A stretch of 54,190 bases of DNA from Prosthecobacter sp. (GTDB lineage Bacteria; Verrucomicrobiota; Verrucomicrobiia; Verrucomicrobiales; Verrucomicrobiaceae): NCBI RefSeq assembly GCF_020439865.1, contig NZ_JAGRPF010000152.1:1-54190 (forward strand), given 5' to 3'. How positions within the stretch are numbered: position 1 is the first letter of the stretch; each line of letters opens with the position of its first letter. Both the position numbers and the translations under genes were made by a program. Of the stretch, positions 1-9,946 are shown piece after piece. Below the pieces are notes generated by a model. It did not search any database and was not told where the DNA came from. It was given only the letters and a program-made list of their open reading frames with translations.

Positions 1-1025
1 AAAGCGAAGATCTGACGAAGGAACTTGGCAAGCAGATCAACGAGCTCAAAGACGCCGACCTGGCGATGGCGCCGCGCGATGCACGCGACGCTGGCGACAT
101 TCATCTGCGTGTGCGTGGCGAGGTCGGCCAGCTGGGTCCGAAAATCGCCCGCACCTATCCCAGCGTGCTGTTTCGCGGCGCTCCGCCAAAGATCGCACCG
201 GGTTCCAGCGGTCGTTTGCAACTCGCTTCGTGGATGACGAGTGAGGAGAACGCGCTGCTCGACCGTGTGATCGTAAATCGCCTTTGGGCGCAGCTTTTCG
301 GACGCGGCATCGTCAGCACCGTGGACAACTTCGGCGTGCAGGGCGAGAAGCCGACGCATCCCGCGCTGCTCGATCACCTCGCCGCGAAATTCCGCGCCAG
401 CGGTGGCTCATTCAAGACGCTGATTCGCGAGATGGTGCTCAGCCGCACCTACCAGCTCGCCGCCGAGGCGAAATCACCGCGCACCGTCGCCGATCCGGAG
501 AATCGCTTGCTCGGCCGTCGGTCCTATCGTCGTCTCACGGCGGAAGAGATTCGCGACAGCCTGCTCTTCCTCGCCGGTGATCTCAATCTCGAGCAGGCCG
601 ACGCCACGGCGCTGACCTATGGCGAAGATCTCGACAAGCCGATGAAGTTCGACAAGGAGCGCCGTCGCAGCATCTACCTGCCTGTTGCACGCAACAACCT
701 CGCTCCCGAACTCGAGATCTTCGACGCTGCGAATCCCGAGATGGTCTCCGGCGACCGCCCGCTCACCACCGTGCCCACGCAGGCGCTGTATCTTCTCAAC
801 AGCGAGTTTTTGCAGAAGCAGGCCGCCACGCTCGCCCAACAGGCTTACGCCAAACCGGAGCCCGTCGTATGGCTGCATCAAGTGATCCTCGGTCACGCGC
901 CGGATGCCGCTGGCATGAAGCGCGCGAACGATTTCGTCGAACAGTCCGGCAATGACCGCGAGCAGGCGCTCGCCGATCTCGCCCACGTGCTGCTCGCCTC
1001 CACCGAGTTTTTGTTTCTCGATTGA
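1..1025 (+). CDS. DUF1549/DUF1553-type protein, C-terminal part (5' end outside window)
   Basis: The reading frame is open from the first full codon at position 3, so the gene begins upstream. The visible 340 residues match the C-terminal DUF1553 region of the large surface proteins abundant in Planctomycetes and Verrucomicrobia, with the typical segments VNRLWAQLFGRGIV, DNFGVQGEKPTHP and RRLTAEEIRDS, and an ending in LLASTEFLFLD. The N-terminal cytochrome-c-like and DUF1549 domains expected in this family would lie outside the window. The biochemical function of the family is unknown; these genes are almost always paired with a DUF1501 gene, as here, 4 bases downstream. Identification rests on family recognition. 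Confidence 0.9.
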   Translation, partial: SEDLTKELGKQINELKDADLAMAPRDARDAGDIHLRVRGEVGQLGPKIARTYPSVLFRGAPPKIAPGSSGRLQLASWMTSEENALLDRVIVNRLWAQLFGRGIVSTVDNFGVQGEKPTHPALLDHLAAKFRASGGSFKTLIREMVLSRTYQLAAEAKSPRTVADPENRLLGRRSYRRLTAEEIRDSLLFLAGDLNLEQADATALTYGEDLDKPMKFDKERRRSIYLPVARNNLAPELEIFDAANPEMVSGDRPLTTVPTQALYLLNSEFLQKQAATLAQQAYAKPEPVVWLHQVILGHAPDAAGMKRANDFVEQSGNDREQALADLAHVLLASTEFLFLD

Positions 1026-1029
1026 TGCC

Positions 1030-2409
<1,380 letters not shown>

Positions 2410-2423
2410 GCCGACGAATCCGC

Positions 2424-2449
2424 TGAAGGAACTCTGACCCGATCGCGTT
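2424..2449 (+). promoter_or_regulatory. ECF-sigma-like promoter of the sulfatase at 2458
   Basis: TGAAGGAAC starts at 2424 and CGTT occupies 2446-2449, so TGAA and CGTT are exactly 18 bases apart. The same arrangement occurs before seven other gene starts in the window. CGTT ends 8 bases before ATG 2458, which would put the transcription start at or next to the start codon. The match to an ECF-type promoter (TGAAnn-N16-CGT) comes from knowledge of the class; activity is inferred. Confidence 0.5.
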
Positions 2450-2457
2450 GGTGGCGC

Positions 2458-4056
2458 ATGCGTTTTGCCATCTGTTCTCTCGTGTTTTGGACCTCGTGCG
2501 TCCTGTTTGCCCAGCAACCGGCCGAAAAGCCGAACATCGTAGTCATTCTCGTCGATGACATGGGCTTCAGTGATCTGGGCTGCTATGGCAGCGAGATTCC
2601 CACGCCGAACCTCGATGCGCTGGCGGCGGACGGACTGCGCTTCACGCAGTTTTACAACACCGGTCGCTGTTGTCCCACGCGTGCGTCGTTGCTGACCGGA
2701 TTGTATCCGCATCAGGCCGGCGTCGGCCACATGACGGATGACAAAGGCGTGCCGGGCTATCGCGGCAGGCTCAATGACTCATGCGTCACCATCGCTGAGG
2801 TGCTGAAACCGGCGGGCTATTTCACCATCATGAGCGGCAAGTGGCATGTCGGTCAGAACCTCGGCGTCACGCCCTGGGGTCGTGGCTTCGATCGCAGCCT
2901 GAATCCTGCAGCCGGTGGGTTCTATTATGCCGGATCGCCGCGCTATGATCTCTGGCTTAATGGCGAGTCCATCAAGGCCGATGATCCGCGTCTGCCGAAA
3001 AACTGGTACACCACCGATCTGTGGACGACGTTCGGCCTGAAGTTCATCGACGAGGCGCTGGCGGAGAAGAAGCCTTTCTATCTTCATCTCTGCCATAACG
3101 CGCCGCATTTCCCCCTGCAGGCACCAGCGGATGCGATCGAGAAATTTCGCGGTAAGTACAAGGCCGGCTGGGGAGCGATCCGTGATGCGCGCTATGCCAG
3201 GCAGATTGAGATGGGCATCATCAACAAAGACTGGGCAAAGTCACCGCGTCCGAAAGACGTGAAGCCTTGGGCGGAGGTGCCGGCGGAGGAAAAGGAGCGC
3301 TTCGACCACCTCATGGCCGTCTATGCGGCCTGCGTGTATCGCATGGACAAGGCCGTGGGCGATCTCGTCGCCGGACTGAAGGAGCGCGGCGTCTTCGACA
3401 ACACGCTCATCCTTTTCATGAGCGACAACGGAGGCAACGCCGAGTCCGGACCCAAGGGTCGCACCGAAGGCGATCCGACGCAGGCGACGTCGAACTGGTT
3501 CTGCGGCGAAAGCTGGGCCTTTTCCGAGAACACTCCCTTCCGCCTCTTCAAGCACTACAACCACGAAGGGGGCATCGCCACGCCGCTCATCGCGCACTGG
3601 CCGGCGGGCATCACCGCGAAAAACGAACTCCGTCATACGCCCACGCATCTCGTCGACATCATGACGACGTGTGTCCGTGTCGGCGGCGCCACATATCCGA
3701 AGGAGTTCAAGGGCAGGCCCATCACGCCGATGGCGGGCCACACCCTGACCACCGTTTTCAACGGCACCGGCATCATGTCGCGCTATCTGTTCTGGGAGCA
3801 CGAAGGCAACGCCGCCGTGCGTCTGGGTGACATGAAGCTTGTTCGCAAAGGCCGCAACGCCCCGTGGGAGCTCTACGATATGAAGGCCGATCGCACCGAA
3901 CTGCACGATCTGACTGCTGAGCAGCCAGAGAAGGCAAAAGAACTCGCCGCACAATGGGAGGCATGGGCCGAGCGAGCCAACGTGAAGCCGTATCCCAACG
4001 AAGGCGGCACCAAGAAGAAGGGCAAAGGCAAGAAGAAGGCGGCGGCTCAGGAATGA
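2458..4056 (+). CDS. Exported type I (formylglycine) sulfatase, arylsulfatase-like
   Basis: 532 residues with a Sec signal peptide ending near FAQQ (about residue 20). Sulfatases of this fold hydrolyse sulfate esters with a formylglycine made from Cys or Ser. Visible hallmarks are the metal-binding LVDDMGFSDLGCYG near residue 32, the modification motif C71-C-P-T-R followed by ASLLTG, GKWHVG (Lys128, His130) and the second metal site FMSDNGGN. Length and order fit the arylsulfatase branch. The C terminus is a lysine-rich tail, TKKKGKGKKKAAAQE, not needed for the fold and shared in style with several other sulfatases here. No Shine-Dalgarno precedes the start; an ECF-like promoter motif does. 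The substrate is unknown, probably a sulfated glycan. Confidence 0.95.
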   Translation: MRFAICSLVFWTSCVLFAQQPAEKPNIVVILVDDMGFSDLGCYGSEIPTPNLDALAADGLRFTQFYNTGRCCPTRASLLTGLYPHQAGVGHMTDDKGVPGYRGRLNDSCVTIAEVLKPAGYFTIMSGKWHVGQNLGVTPWGRGFDRSLNPAAGGFYYAGSPRYDLWLNGESIKADDPRLPKNWYTTDLWTTFGLKFIDEALAEKKPFYLHLCHNAPHFPLQAPADAIEKFRGKYKAGWGAIRDARYARQIEMGIINKDWAKSPRPKDVKPWAEVPAEEKERFDHLMAVYAACVYRMDKAVGDLVAGLKERGVFDNTLILFMSDNGGNAESGPKGRTEGDPTQATSNWFCGESWAFSENTPFRLFKHYNHEGGIATPLIAHWPAGITAKNELRHTPTHLVDIMTTCVRVGGATYPKEFKGRPITPMAGHTLTTVFNGTGIMSRYLFWEHEGNAAVRLGDMKLVRKGRNAPWELYDMKADRTELHDLTAEQPEKAKELAAQWEAWAERANVKPYPNEGGTKKKGKGKKKAAAQE

Positions 4057-4070
4057 CCCAACAGATTGGA

Positions 4071-4096
4071 TGAAGTTACGCGAACCGTGTCGCGTT
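4071..4096 (+). promoter_or_regulatory. ECF-sigma-like promoter of the gene at 4102
   Basis: TGAAGTTAC begins at 4071 and CGTT covers 4093-4096, the same spacing as the motif at 2424. Only 5 bases separate CGTT from ATG 4102, so transcription from this site would leave essentially no 5' leader. It lies in the 45-base gap after the upstream sulfatase, suggesting that the two genes are transcribed separately. Confidence 0.5.
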
Positions 4097-4101
4097 GACG
4101 A

Positions 4102-5529
4102 ATGATGCGATTCTTTGTCTGTGCCGTAGCGATTTGGGCCTCATCAGTTCTGTTTGCACAAAAGCCGCCCGCGATGCCGGTCAACATCGGCTCACAACTG
4201 GAGTTGATGGTCGATGATCATCTCATCGAATCGATGACAGGCGGTGCGGCATTTGAGCTCCATCATCCGGTGCTGACATCTCATGAGAGCGATGCACAGC
4301 CCGTGATGCCCTGGGGCAACGTCTTCAAGACGGGAGGGCGCTATCAGATGATCGTGCGGGCGCTGAAGGATCCGAAGGTCGGATGGAAGGAGGACGGACC
4401 TGAAGCGCATTACTTGAACCACATCCTGCTCTACTATGAGAGCAAGGATGGCGTCCATTGGAAGGCCCCGAAGCTGGACCTGCATGCGTTGCCGGCGTTT
4501 CCGGCAGGGAATGTGATCATGATGGACGAGTTCGGTGTGGAGCAGACCTTTGCCGCGTTTCTCGACACGCGTCCCGGTGTGCCTGCGGCGGAACGCTACA
4601 AGGGGCTCGGCGGCAAGTCCTACCCGGATGCGAAGGTGAAGGAGTTCAGCGAGAAATACGCGCCGCCCGGACTGCGCGCCTATGCGTCGCCTGATGGCAT
4701 TCATTGGAAGCGCCTGCACGACGCGCCGGTGATTCCGGGCGCATGGGGGAAGTTTGATTCGCAGAACATCGTGTTCTGGTCGGAGCAGGAGCAGTCGTAT
4801 CTGTGCTACTTCCGATCGTTTGAGAACAAGCTCGCCAAATCACTGCGCTCGGTGAAACGCACGACGAGCAAGGACTTCCGCGAGTGGTCGCAGCCGGTCG
4901 ATGTGCAGATCAACCTGCCCGGCGAGGAGCTCTACACCAGCAACGTGGAGCCCTACTTCCGCGCTCCGCATCTCTACATCGGCCTGCCCACACGCTACCT
5001 CTCGAAGCGCGGTTCCTCGACGGACATCATGTTCGTTTCCAGCCGCGATGGCCTGCACTTTGACCGGACCGCCAAGGACGCCTTCATTCGCCCTGGCCTT
5101 GACCCCGCCGCGTGGGGAAATCGATCCAACTACACGGCCTACCACATCGTCCCGACTTCACCGGAAGAGATATCGATCTACGCGTCAGCAGGCCGTCGCT
5201 ACACGCTGCGCACGGACGGGTTCATGTCGATTCACGCGCCCTACGAAGGCGGCGAGTGGGTCACGAAACCGCTGATCTTCACCGGCAAAAAGCTCATCTT
5301 GAACTTTGCCACGAGCGCGGGCGGCCAGATCCGCGTCGAGGTGCAGGACGCCAACGGAGCGCCTATCGAAGGATTCAAGCTGGATCAGTCCAAGCCGCTC
5401 ATCGGCGATGCGATCGAACGCGCCGCAGCCTGGGCGGGCGGCAACGACGTCAGCGCACTTGCGGGCAAGCCCGTGCGCCTGCGTTTCGAAATGAGCGACG
5501 CAGACGTGTTTTCGCTGCGGTTTCGCTGA
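4102..5529 (+). CDS. Exported beta-propeller protein, predicted glycosidase-like (paralogue of 9947)
   Basis: 475 residues with a Sec signal ending near FAQK. The mature protein begins with NIGSQLELMVDDHLIE and carries repeated Asp-box-like motifs (SKDGVHW, SPDGIHWK, SRDGLHF), as in five-bladed propeller hydrolases of the GH32/GH43 type. The C-terminal part, from about residue 390, is a beta-sandwich-like module ending in VRLRFEMSDADVFSLRFR. The closest relative in the window is the protein at 9947, which shares the start, the central DTRPGVPA segment and the end. It is not assignable to a numbered GH family by eye. An Asp-box sialidase-like protein and a ceramidase-like enzyme follow. Hydrolytic activity is inferred; a lectin-like or structural role is possible. 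A second ATG follows at 4105. Confidence 0.85.
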   Translation: MMRFFVCAVAIWASSVLFAQKPPAMPVNIGSQLELMVDDHLIESMTGGAAFELHHPVLTSHESDAQPVMPWGNVFKTGGRYQMIVRALKDPKVGWKEDGPEAHYLNHILLYYESKDGVHWKAPKLDLHALPAFPAGNVIMMDEFGVEQTFAAFLDTRPGVPAAERYKGLGGKSYPDAKVKEFSEKYAPPGLRAYASPDGIHWKRLHDAPVIPGAWGKFDSQNIVFWSEQEQSYLCYFRSFENKLAKSLRSVKRTTSKDFREWSQPVDVQINLPGEELYTSNVEPYFRAPHLYIGLPTRYLSKRGSSTDIMFVSSRDGLHFDRTAKDAFIRPGLDPAAWGNRSNYTAYHIVPTSPEEISIYASAGRRYTLRTDGFMSIHAPYEGGEWVTKPLIFTGKKLILNFATSAGGQIRVEVQDANGAPIEGFKLDQSKPLIGDAIERAAAWAGGNDVSALAGKPVRLRFEMSDADVFSLRFR

Positions 5530-5574
5530 GCAGCGAGGAAAGTGGCGTCGTCGGTGCGTTTGATAACGCATCGC

Positions 5575-6843
5575 ATGAACGCTCCGACTTCACTCCACCG
5601 TCGTCAGTTTCTTCGCAGCACGGCCGCCACCGCCGGAGGGCTCTGGCTTTCCGGGTTCCAGTCATCGCTCTCCGCCGCGGCGATCGAGGGCGATACGGAG
5701 CATTTCTTTTACCGCATGCCATCTGCGGACGATCCCTACATCGACACGCAGCGCGACAACAAGGCTTTCGCGTTTCAAGGCACGCAGATCCTGCTATCCG
5801 AGGACAATGGCAAAACGTGGCCGCATCGCGCGGAGTTCCCCGAAGCGCAGAACATCACCTTCAGCGTCATCTTGAAGAATGGGAACGTGCTGTTCGCGAC
5901 GCTCAACCGGCTCTTCCTCAGCACGGACAATCTGAAGACGCATCGCGAGATCATCGTCAAGCGGCCGGACGGCAGCGAGTACCGGCCGCACACGCCGGTG
6001 AAGGCGGATCAGCCCGGCTGGTATTTCCATTCGCTCGACGGCGAGCACTGCTTCGAAGTGAACGGCAAGGAGATGCTCGTATGGGGCAACTACTGCAACG
6101 TGCTCGGCGGCGCGGTGCCGGTGAACGTCTATTACTCGACCGACAACGGCGAGACGGTGAAGCTCGCCTATGCCTTTGGGCAGAATCCGAAGTTTCAGCA
6201 GAAGGACGCACCACCGGATGCGCCGATGCTCGGCGATCCGAGCAACCAGCTCATCGCCCGTCATGTGCACAATGTGACCTACAATCCCGCCGAGAACGCC
6301 TTCTACGCCTGCACGGGCGACATCGACCGCAGTTTCGGGAAGGAGGTGCACTGGATCCGCGGCACGTATGATGCCAAAGCGGATGCCTGGGACTGGAAGC
6401 ACGTCATTTCAGTGGACTCGAATTCGCGCTTCAAATGCGGCGGCATCAACTTCATCGGCGACAAGGTCTACTGGATCGCCGATGCGAACGGCCCGGCCAT
6501 CGCCAACCGGCATGACCGCGGCATCTTCGTGTGCGATCCGAAGGACATCACGGACACCTCGCAGCACACAATGCTCTTCAATCCGATGTTTGAATCCGCA
6601 AACATGCTCGTGCAGGACGGCGTCTTCGTCGCCACGCACTGCGCGCCGGCTTCGACCTACGCCTGCGGCATCATCTGGTCGCCCGACATGGGGAAGACGT
6701 GGGAACAATACGACCTCAAAGAATTCGGCCCGCGCAGCGGCGTGCGCATCAATTACAAGAACAGCGACGGCTGGTTCCGCATGGACCTGCGCAAAGGCTG
6801 GATCGAACGCGCCGAAGTTCTCTTCCTGAAACCCAAGTCATGA
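5575..6843 (+). CDS. Tat-exported Asp-box (BNR/sialidase-like) beta-propeller protein
   Basis: 422 residues from ATG 5575, where a twin-arginine signal starts (LHRRQFLRSTAATAGG); an upstream in-frame GTG at 5542 would only lengthen the N terminus. Three Asp-box motifs are visible, SEDNGKTW, STDNGET and SPDMGKTW, typical of sialidase-fold propellers. The classical sialidase arginine triad could not be located, so this may be a non-sialidase BNR protein. It lies between a propeller glycosidase-like gene and the ceramidase-like gene, which it overlaps by 4 bases (ATGA at 6840), implying translational coupling. Tat export, unlike the Sec export of its neighbours, suggests folding or cofactor loading before export. 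Confidence 0.85.
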   Translation: MNAPTSLHRRQFLRSTAATAGGLWLSGFQSSLSAAAIEGDTEHFFYRMPSADDPYIDTQRDNKAFAFQGTQILLSEDNGKTWPHRAEFPEAQNITFSVILKNGNVLFATLNRLFLSTDNLKTHREIIVKRPDGSEYRPHTPVKADQPGWYFHSLDGEHCFEVNGKEMLVWGNYCNVLGGAVPVNVYYSTDNGETVKLAYAFGQNPKFQQKDAPPDAPMLGDPSNQLIARHVHNVTYNPAENAFYACTGDIDRSFGKEVHWIRGTYDAKADAWDWKHVISVDSNSRFKCGGINFIGDKVYWIADANGPAIANRHDRGIFVCDPKDITDTSQHTMLFNPMFESANMLVQDGVFVATHCAPASTYACGIIWSPDMGKTWEQYDLKEFGPRSGVRINYKNSDGWFRMDLRKGWIERAEVLFLKPKS

Positions 6844-8189
6844 AACATCTGCTCTTCCTCGTTCTCCTGGCCTCCGCGCATGCGCAGGTCATCGACGGCC
6901 AGTTTCCCGTCACCTCGAATCTCAAAGCCGGTGTCGCGAAGGTGGACATCACGCCGCCGGAGGTGAAGGGCGTCATCGTCACCGGACATACCCGCGAGGT
7001 GAACGGCGTGCGCGATCCGCTTCGCGCGGGCGTGCTGCTGATGGACGACGGCGAAACAAAGGCGGCCATCGTCACGATGGACACCATCGGAGCATGGGAG
7101 GAGATGGTTGCTCAGGCGCGTGCGGAAATCGAAAAGGCCAGCGGCGTGCCAGCGGCGAACATCATGATCTGCGCCTCGCACAATCATTCCGGCCCCGGCT
7201 GGAACGAGAACATGCGCTGGGCTTCCGATTTGATCAAAAAGATCGGCGCGGCAGCGAAGGAAGCCGCCGCCAGCATGCGCCCCGTCAGCATCGGCATGAG
7301 TGTGGATCGCATCAGCTTCGGCATCAACCGTCGCAAGACGATCGATGGACGTGCCGTCGTGCGCTTGAACCCGGACGGACCGAATGATCCGCGCGTGAAG
7401 GTGCTGCGCTTTGATGACGGAAAGTCGCTCGCGCCGATGGCCATTCTCATGCACGCCGTCTGCCATCCTTGCTTCTTCACCTGGGGTGACAAAGGTTCGC
7501 AGCCGTATCCGAAGGGCTTTCCGATGATGACCGCCGACTACCCCGGCGAGGCGCAGACCTTTGTCGAGATATGCTACGCGGGAAAAACGGCGTCGATGTT
7601 CATGCAGGGCTGCGCCGGTGACATCCGCCCGAACCTGCCCGGCTATCCCTACCGCTGCGCCGACGAAGCAGACATCCAATGGGCCGGCCGCGATCTCGGC
7701 GGTGCCACCGCACGCGCCGCGGCGTTCAGCATCACGCGCGAGCAGTTGAAGAAGCGCGAGACCTTTTATCAAATCCGCGTGGCCAGCGAAGTGATCGACC
7801 TTCCCGGCAAGGAGCAGCCGGTGAAAGCAGAGCTCATGGCGATGAAGGTCGGTCCGTTTCTCTTTTTGACCATGCCCGGCGAGCCGATGGTCGAGTACGG
7901 CTTCAAACTCGAGCAGGCCATCGCCGACCGCGCCACGCCGGTGATCGTCGGCTACGCGAACGGCAACATCGGCTACATCGCCACCGCCGCCGCGCACGAA
8001 GTCGGCGGCTATGAACCGAACCGAAGCCACCTCAAACCCGAAGCCGAGGCCATTCTCCTCAGAGAACTCGGCAAACTCGCCGACCGCGTCGTCGGCGATG
8101 TGTTTGAGTCCTTCTCGAAGCATCCCAAAGACATGGTCAAGCGCGAGGCGGAGGAGAAGGCGCGGCTGCAGGGAACGCCAGTGAAGTAG
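6840..8189 (+). CDS. Neutral/alkaline ceramidase-like hydrolase, exported
   Basis: 449 residues from ATG 6840, with a short Sec signal (LLFLVLLASAHA). The mature N terminus, LKAGVAKVDITPPE, and the segments TMDTIG, SHNHSGPG and HAVCHPCFF match the N-terminal domain of the neutral ceramidase family (PF04734-like), where the His residues bind zinc. In PVC bacteria such proteins are widespread and often act on unknown N-acyl substrates rather than proven ceramides. The start overlaps the stop of the Asp-box gene by 4 bases, so both are likely translated together. Shorter than eukaryotic ceramidases (about 700 residues); the C-terminal immunoglobulin-like domain appears to be missing. Substrate uncertain. 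Confidence 0.88.
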   Translation: MKHLLFLVLLASAHAQVIDGQFPVTSNLKAGVAKVDITPPEVKGVIVTGHTREVNGVRDPLRAGVLLMDDGETKAAIVTMDTIGAWEEMVAQARAEIEKASGVPAANIMICASHNHSGPGWNENMRWASDLIKKIGAAAKEAAASMRPVSIGMSVDRISFGINRRKTIDGRAVVRLNPDGPNDPRVKVLRFDDGKSLAPMAILMHAVCHPCFFTWGDKGSQPYPKGFPMMTADYPGEAQTFVEICYAGKTASMFMQGCAGDIRPNLPGYPYRCADEADIQWAGRDLGGATARAAAFSITREQLKKRETFYQIRVASEVIDLPGKEQPVKAELMAMKVGPFLFLTMPGEPMVEYGFKLEQAIADRATPVIVGYANGNIGYIATAAAHEVGGYEPNRSHLKPEAEAILLRELGKLADRVVGDVFESFSKHPKDMVKREAEEKARLQGTPVK

Positions 8190-8195
8190 AACATG

Positions 8196-8208
8196 CCTGC
8201 CGGGCAGG
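8196..8208. repeat. Short perfect inverted repeat after the ceramidase-like gene
   Basis: CCTGCC (8196-8201) and GGCAGG (8203-8208) form a perfect palindrome around a single G, 6 bases after the stop codon of the ceramidase-like gene and before the next start at 8244. It could be a weak terminator arm, an operator or a dispersed repeat. There is no T-tract, so termination is only a suggestion. Confidence 0.25.
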
Positions 8209-8243
8209 AGTTGAAGCTGGGGCAATCTGAATCACCGTGCGGC

Positions 8244-9050
8244 ATGAATACATCGTCTCAAGAGCTCGTGCCGCCTATGCGCTGGTTCTGGGTCTTCTTG
8301 TCCGTAGGTTCGATGTGGGTCTTAATGGCTTTAGGGCCGCTGACTTTGCTCGTTCCGTTTGTCTGTGTTTTCCTCATTGTAAATGCGTTGCAGTCCAAGC
8401 GCTCGAGACCTCTGCTGGCGGTTGGTTTGTCTCCCATGGTTGTCTTGTTCGTGAGCGGCATCATGAGTTGGTTCTCGGCACGCCCTTCTTTCCAGTTTTT
8501 CGGCTTGCCGACGCCTGAAGCGTACAACCTCGAGCCTGAAACGCGGTGCTACGCCAGCAGCAGCGGCTGCTTGGTGGATGGTGGCGAAATGATCCGCCAA
8601 GGGCCGCATAACCTCGGGTTAACACTGATGTGCGCGGCCTTCGGCTGGCCTCCCAAGACTTACCACGGATTTTATCCGTCCCAGGAACAAGCCAACAAGC
8701 TGACTGAGGACATGGTCGCAATACCGCTAAAAGACTTTGAAGAGGGACTGCTAAGGCTTCCTGCCGGACAAATTGAGGTCGGCGAACACCAGGCACACCG
8801 GATGCTGTTGGATGCCAACACATTGCCCGGTGACGGGACTTCAAACGGCAATATCAGCGTGCGTGCTCAAGTGTTTGAAGGCGATTGCCTGGCGATTCGT
8901 GTCACCAATGACAATCCCGACATGGCGACGGACCTCTTCTATCTTTTTGATCGCACGACTAGGCGCGCTTTTGCTCGCTATCAATACGGCAGTCGTTCCA
9001 GCAATCCCCCCTTCTTCGCGGGCAACATGGATGAGGTCTTCACTGACTGA
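8244..9050 (+). CDS. Hypothetical membrane protein
   Basis: 268 residues from ATG 8244; an earlier in-frame ATG at 8193 would add 17 unconvincing residues. The N-terminal 80 residues hold three hydrophobic segments (about 12-30, 32-48, 57-77). The rest is a soluble domain with no family I recognise, including a possible disulfide-rich stretch around CYASSSGC. Codon choice looks less GC-biased than in neighbouring genes, which may indicate separate ancestry. It sits between the ceramidase-like and dipeptidase-like genes on the same strand with a 31-base gap after it. Function unknown. Confidence 0.75.
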   Translation: MNTSSQELVPPMRWFWVFLSVGSMWVLMALGPLTLLVPFVCVFLIVNALQSKRSRPLLAVGLSPMVVLFVSGIMSWFSARPSFQFFGLPTPEAYNLEPETRCYASSSGCLVDGGEMIRQGPHNLGLTLMCAAFGWPPKTYHGFYPSQEQANKLTEDMVAIPLKDFEEGLLRLPAGQIEVGEHQAHRMLLDANTLPGDGTSNGNISVRAQVFEGDCLAIRVTNDNPDMATDLFYLFDRTTRRAFARYQYGSRSSNPPFFAGNMDEVFTD

Positions 9051-9081
9051 CAGAAAAGGCAGTTTTCCGGCGAGTTGTTAC

Positions 9082-9939
9082 ATGATGTCAATATCCTCAC
9101 CCACCGACGACCAAGCCCGCCGCGCCTACTGGAATGAGCAGATGGAGGCGGGTTATGCCATCGTGCAGAAGCTCATCGAATTTCCCGTGAAGGAATGCGG
9201 CGAGCGCTTTGCCTCGATCCCAGAAGCGGCGACGGAAGCGGGCGTGGAGATGCTGTTCTCCACCTCGAAGATCGCGGGGGATCTGGACCGCGTTTACTTC
9301 CTGCGCGAGAGCCTCGTGCGCGATGTGATCACCATCGGCCGCGAGATGAACGAACGCGGGTGGATTCTGAAGATCGAAGACGGCTTTCGCTCGCTGGACA
9401 TGCAGCGGCAGCTCGTGCGGAAGCCTTCCGTGTTCGACACCGTGCTCAAGAAGACCATGTGGGAGCTCGGCGGGCAGATTCCGACGCCGGAGATGATGTT
9501 CCGCCGCGCCATCGTGCTCACGGCGAACATGCCGAAGATCGGCGCGCACATGTCCGGCTCCGCCATCGACATCAGCGTGTTCAACCGCGAGGACGGCTCG
9601 GAGGTGTGGCGCGGCTATCCGTATCTCGAAATGAGCGAGTGCACGCCGATGCGCTCGCCGTTTGTCGCGCCGGAGCACATCGCTACGCGGCTGGACATCT
9701 GCGCGATGATGGAGAAGCACGGCTTCATCCACTTTCCGTTCGAGTTCTGGCATTTCGACAAGGACGACGCCGGCATGCACATCCTCACCGGCAATCCCGC
9801 GCCCTGCCGCTTCGGCCCCGTGAACTGGGATCCACGCACGAACGAGGTCACGCCGGTGGAAAACCCGCTGGAGCTGCTCAATCCGCTGCCGGTGATCGAA
9901 CGCGAGATCGCCGCGGCGCTGGAACGTGCGCGTGCTTAA
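9082..9939 (+). CDS. D-alanyl-D-alanine dipeptidase-like metallopeptidase (M15/VanX type)
   Basis: 285 residues from ATG 9082 (a second ATG at 9085 is equally possible). The longer frame open upstream overlaps the preceding gene and is ignored. The zinc site of M15D peptidases is visible: His156 and Asp163 within AHMSGSAID, and the pair Glu221-Phe-Trp-His224. VanX/DdpX enzymes cleave D-Ala-D-Ala dipeptide in the cytoplasm, and no signal peptide is seen here. The enzyme is longer than classical VanX (about 200 residues) owing to extra N-terminal sequence. There is no vanHA-like neighbour, so peptidoglycan turnover is more likely than glycopeptide resistance. The end overlaps the start region of the next gene's open frame, though its likely start is 9947. 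Confidence 0.85.
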   Translation: MMSISSPTDDQARRAYWNEQMEAGYAIVQKLIEFPVKECGERFASIPEAATEAGVEMLFSTSKIAGDLDRVYFLRESLVRDVITIGREMNERGWILKIEDGFRSLDMQRQLVRKPSVFDTVLKKTMWELGGQIPTPEMMFRRAIVLTANMPKIGAHMSGSAIDISVFNREDGSEVWRGYPYLEMSECTPMRSPFVAPEHIATRLDICAMMEKHGFIHFPFEFWHFDKDDAGMHILTGNPAPCRFGPVNWDPRTNEVTPVENPLELLNPLPVIEREIAAALERARA

Positions 9940-9946
9940 ACTCCCG

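Noticed and set aside
5535..5560. Further copy of the ECF-like motif before the Asp-box gene at 5575
   Set aside because: CGTT is present at 5557-5560 but the box at the required distance reads GAGG rather than TGAA, so the match is not convincing.
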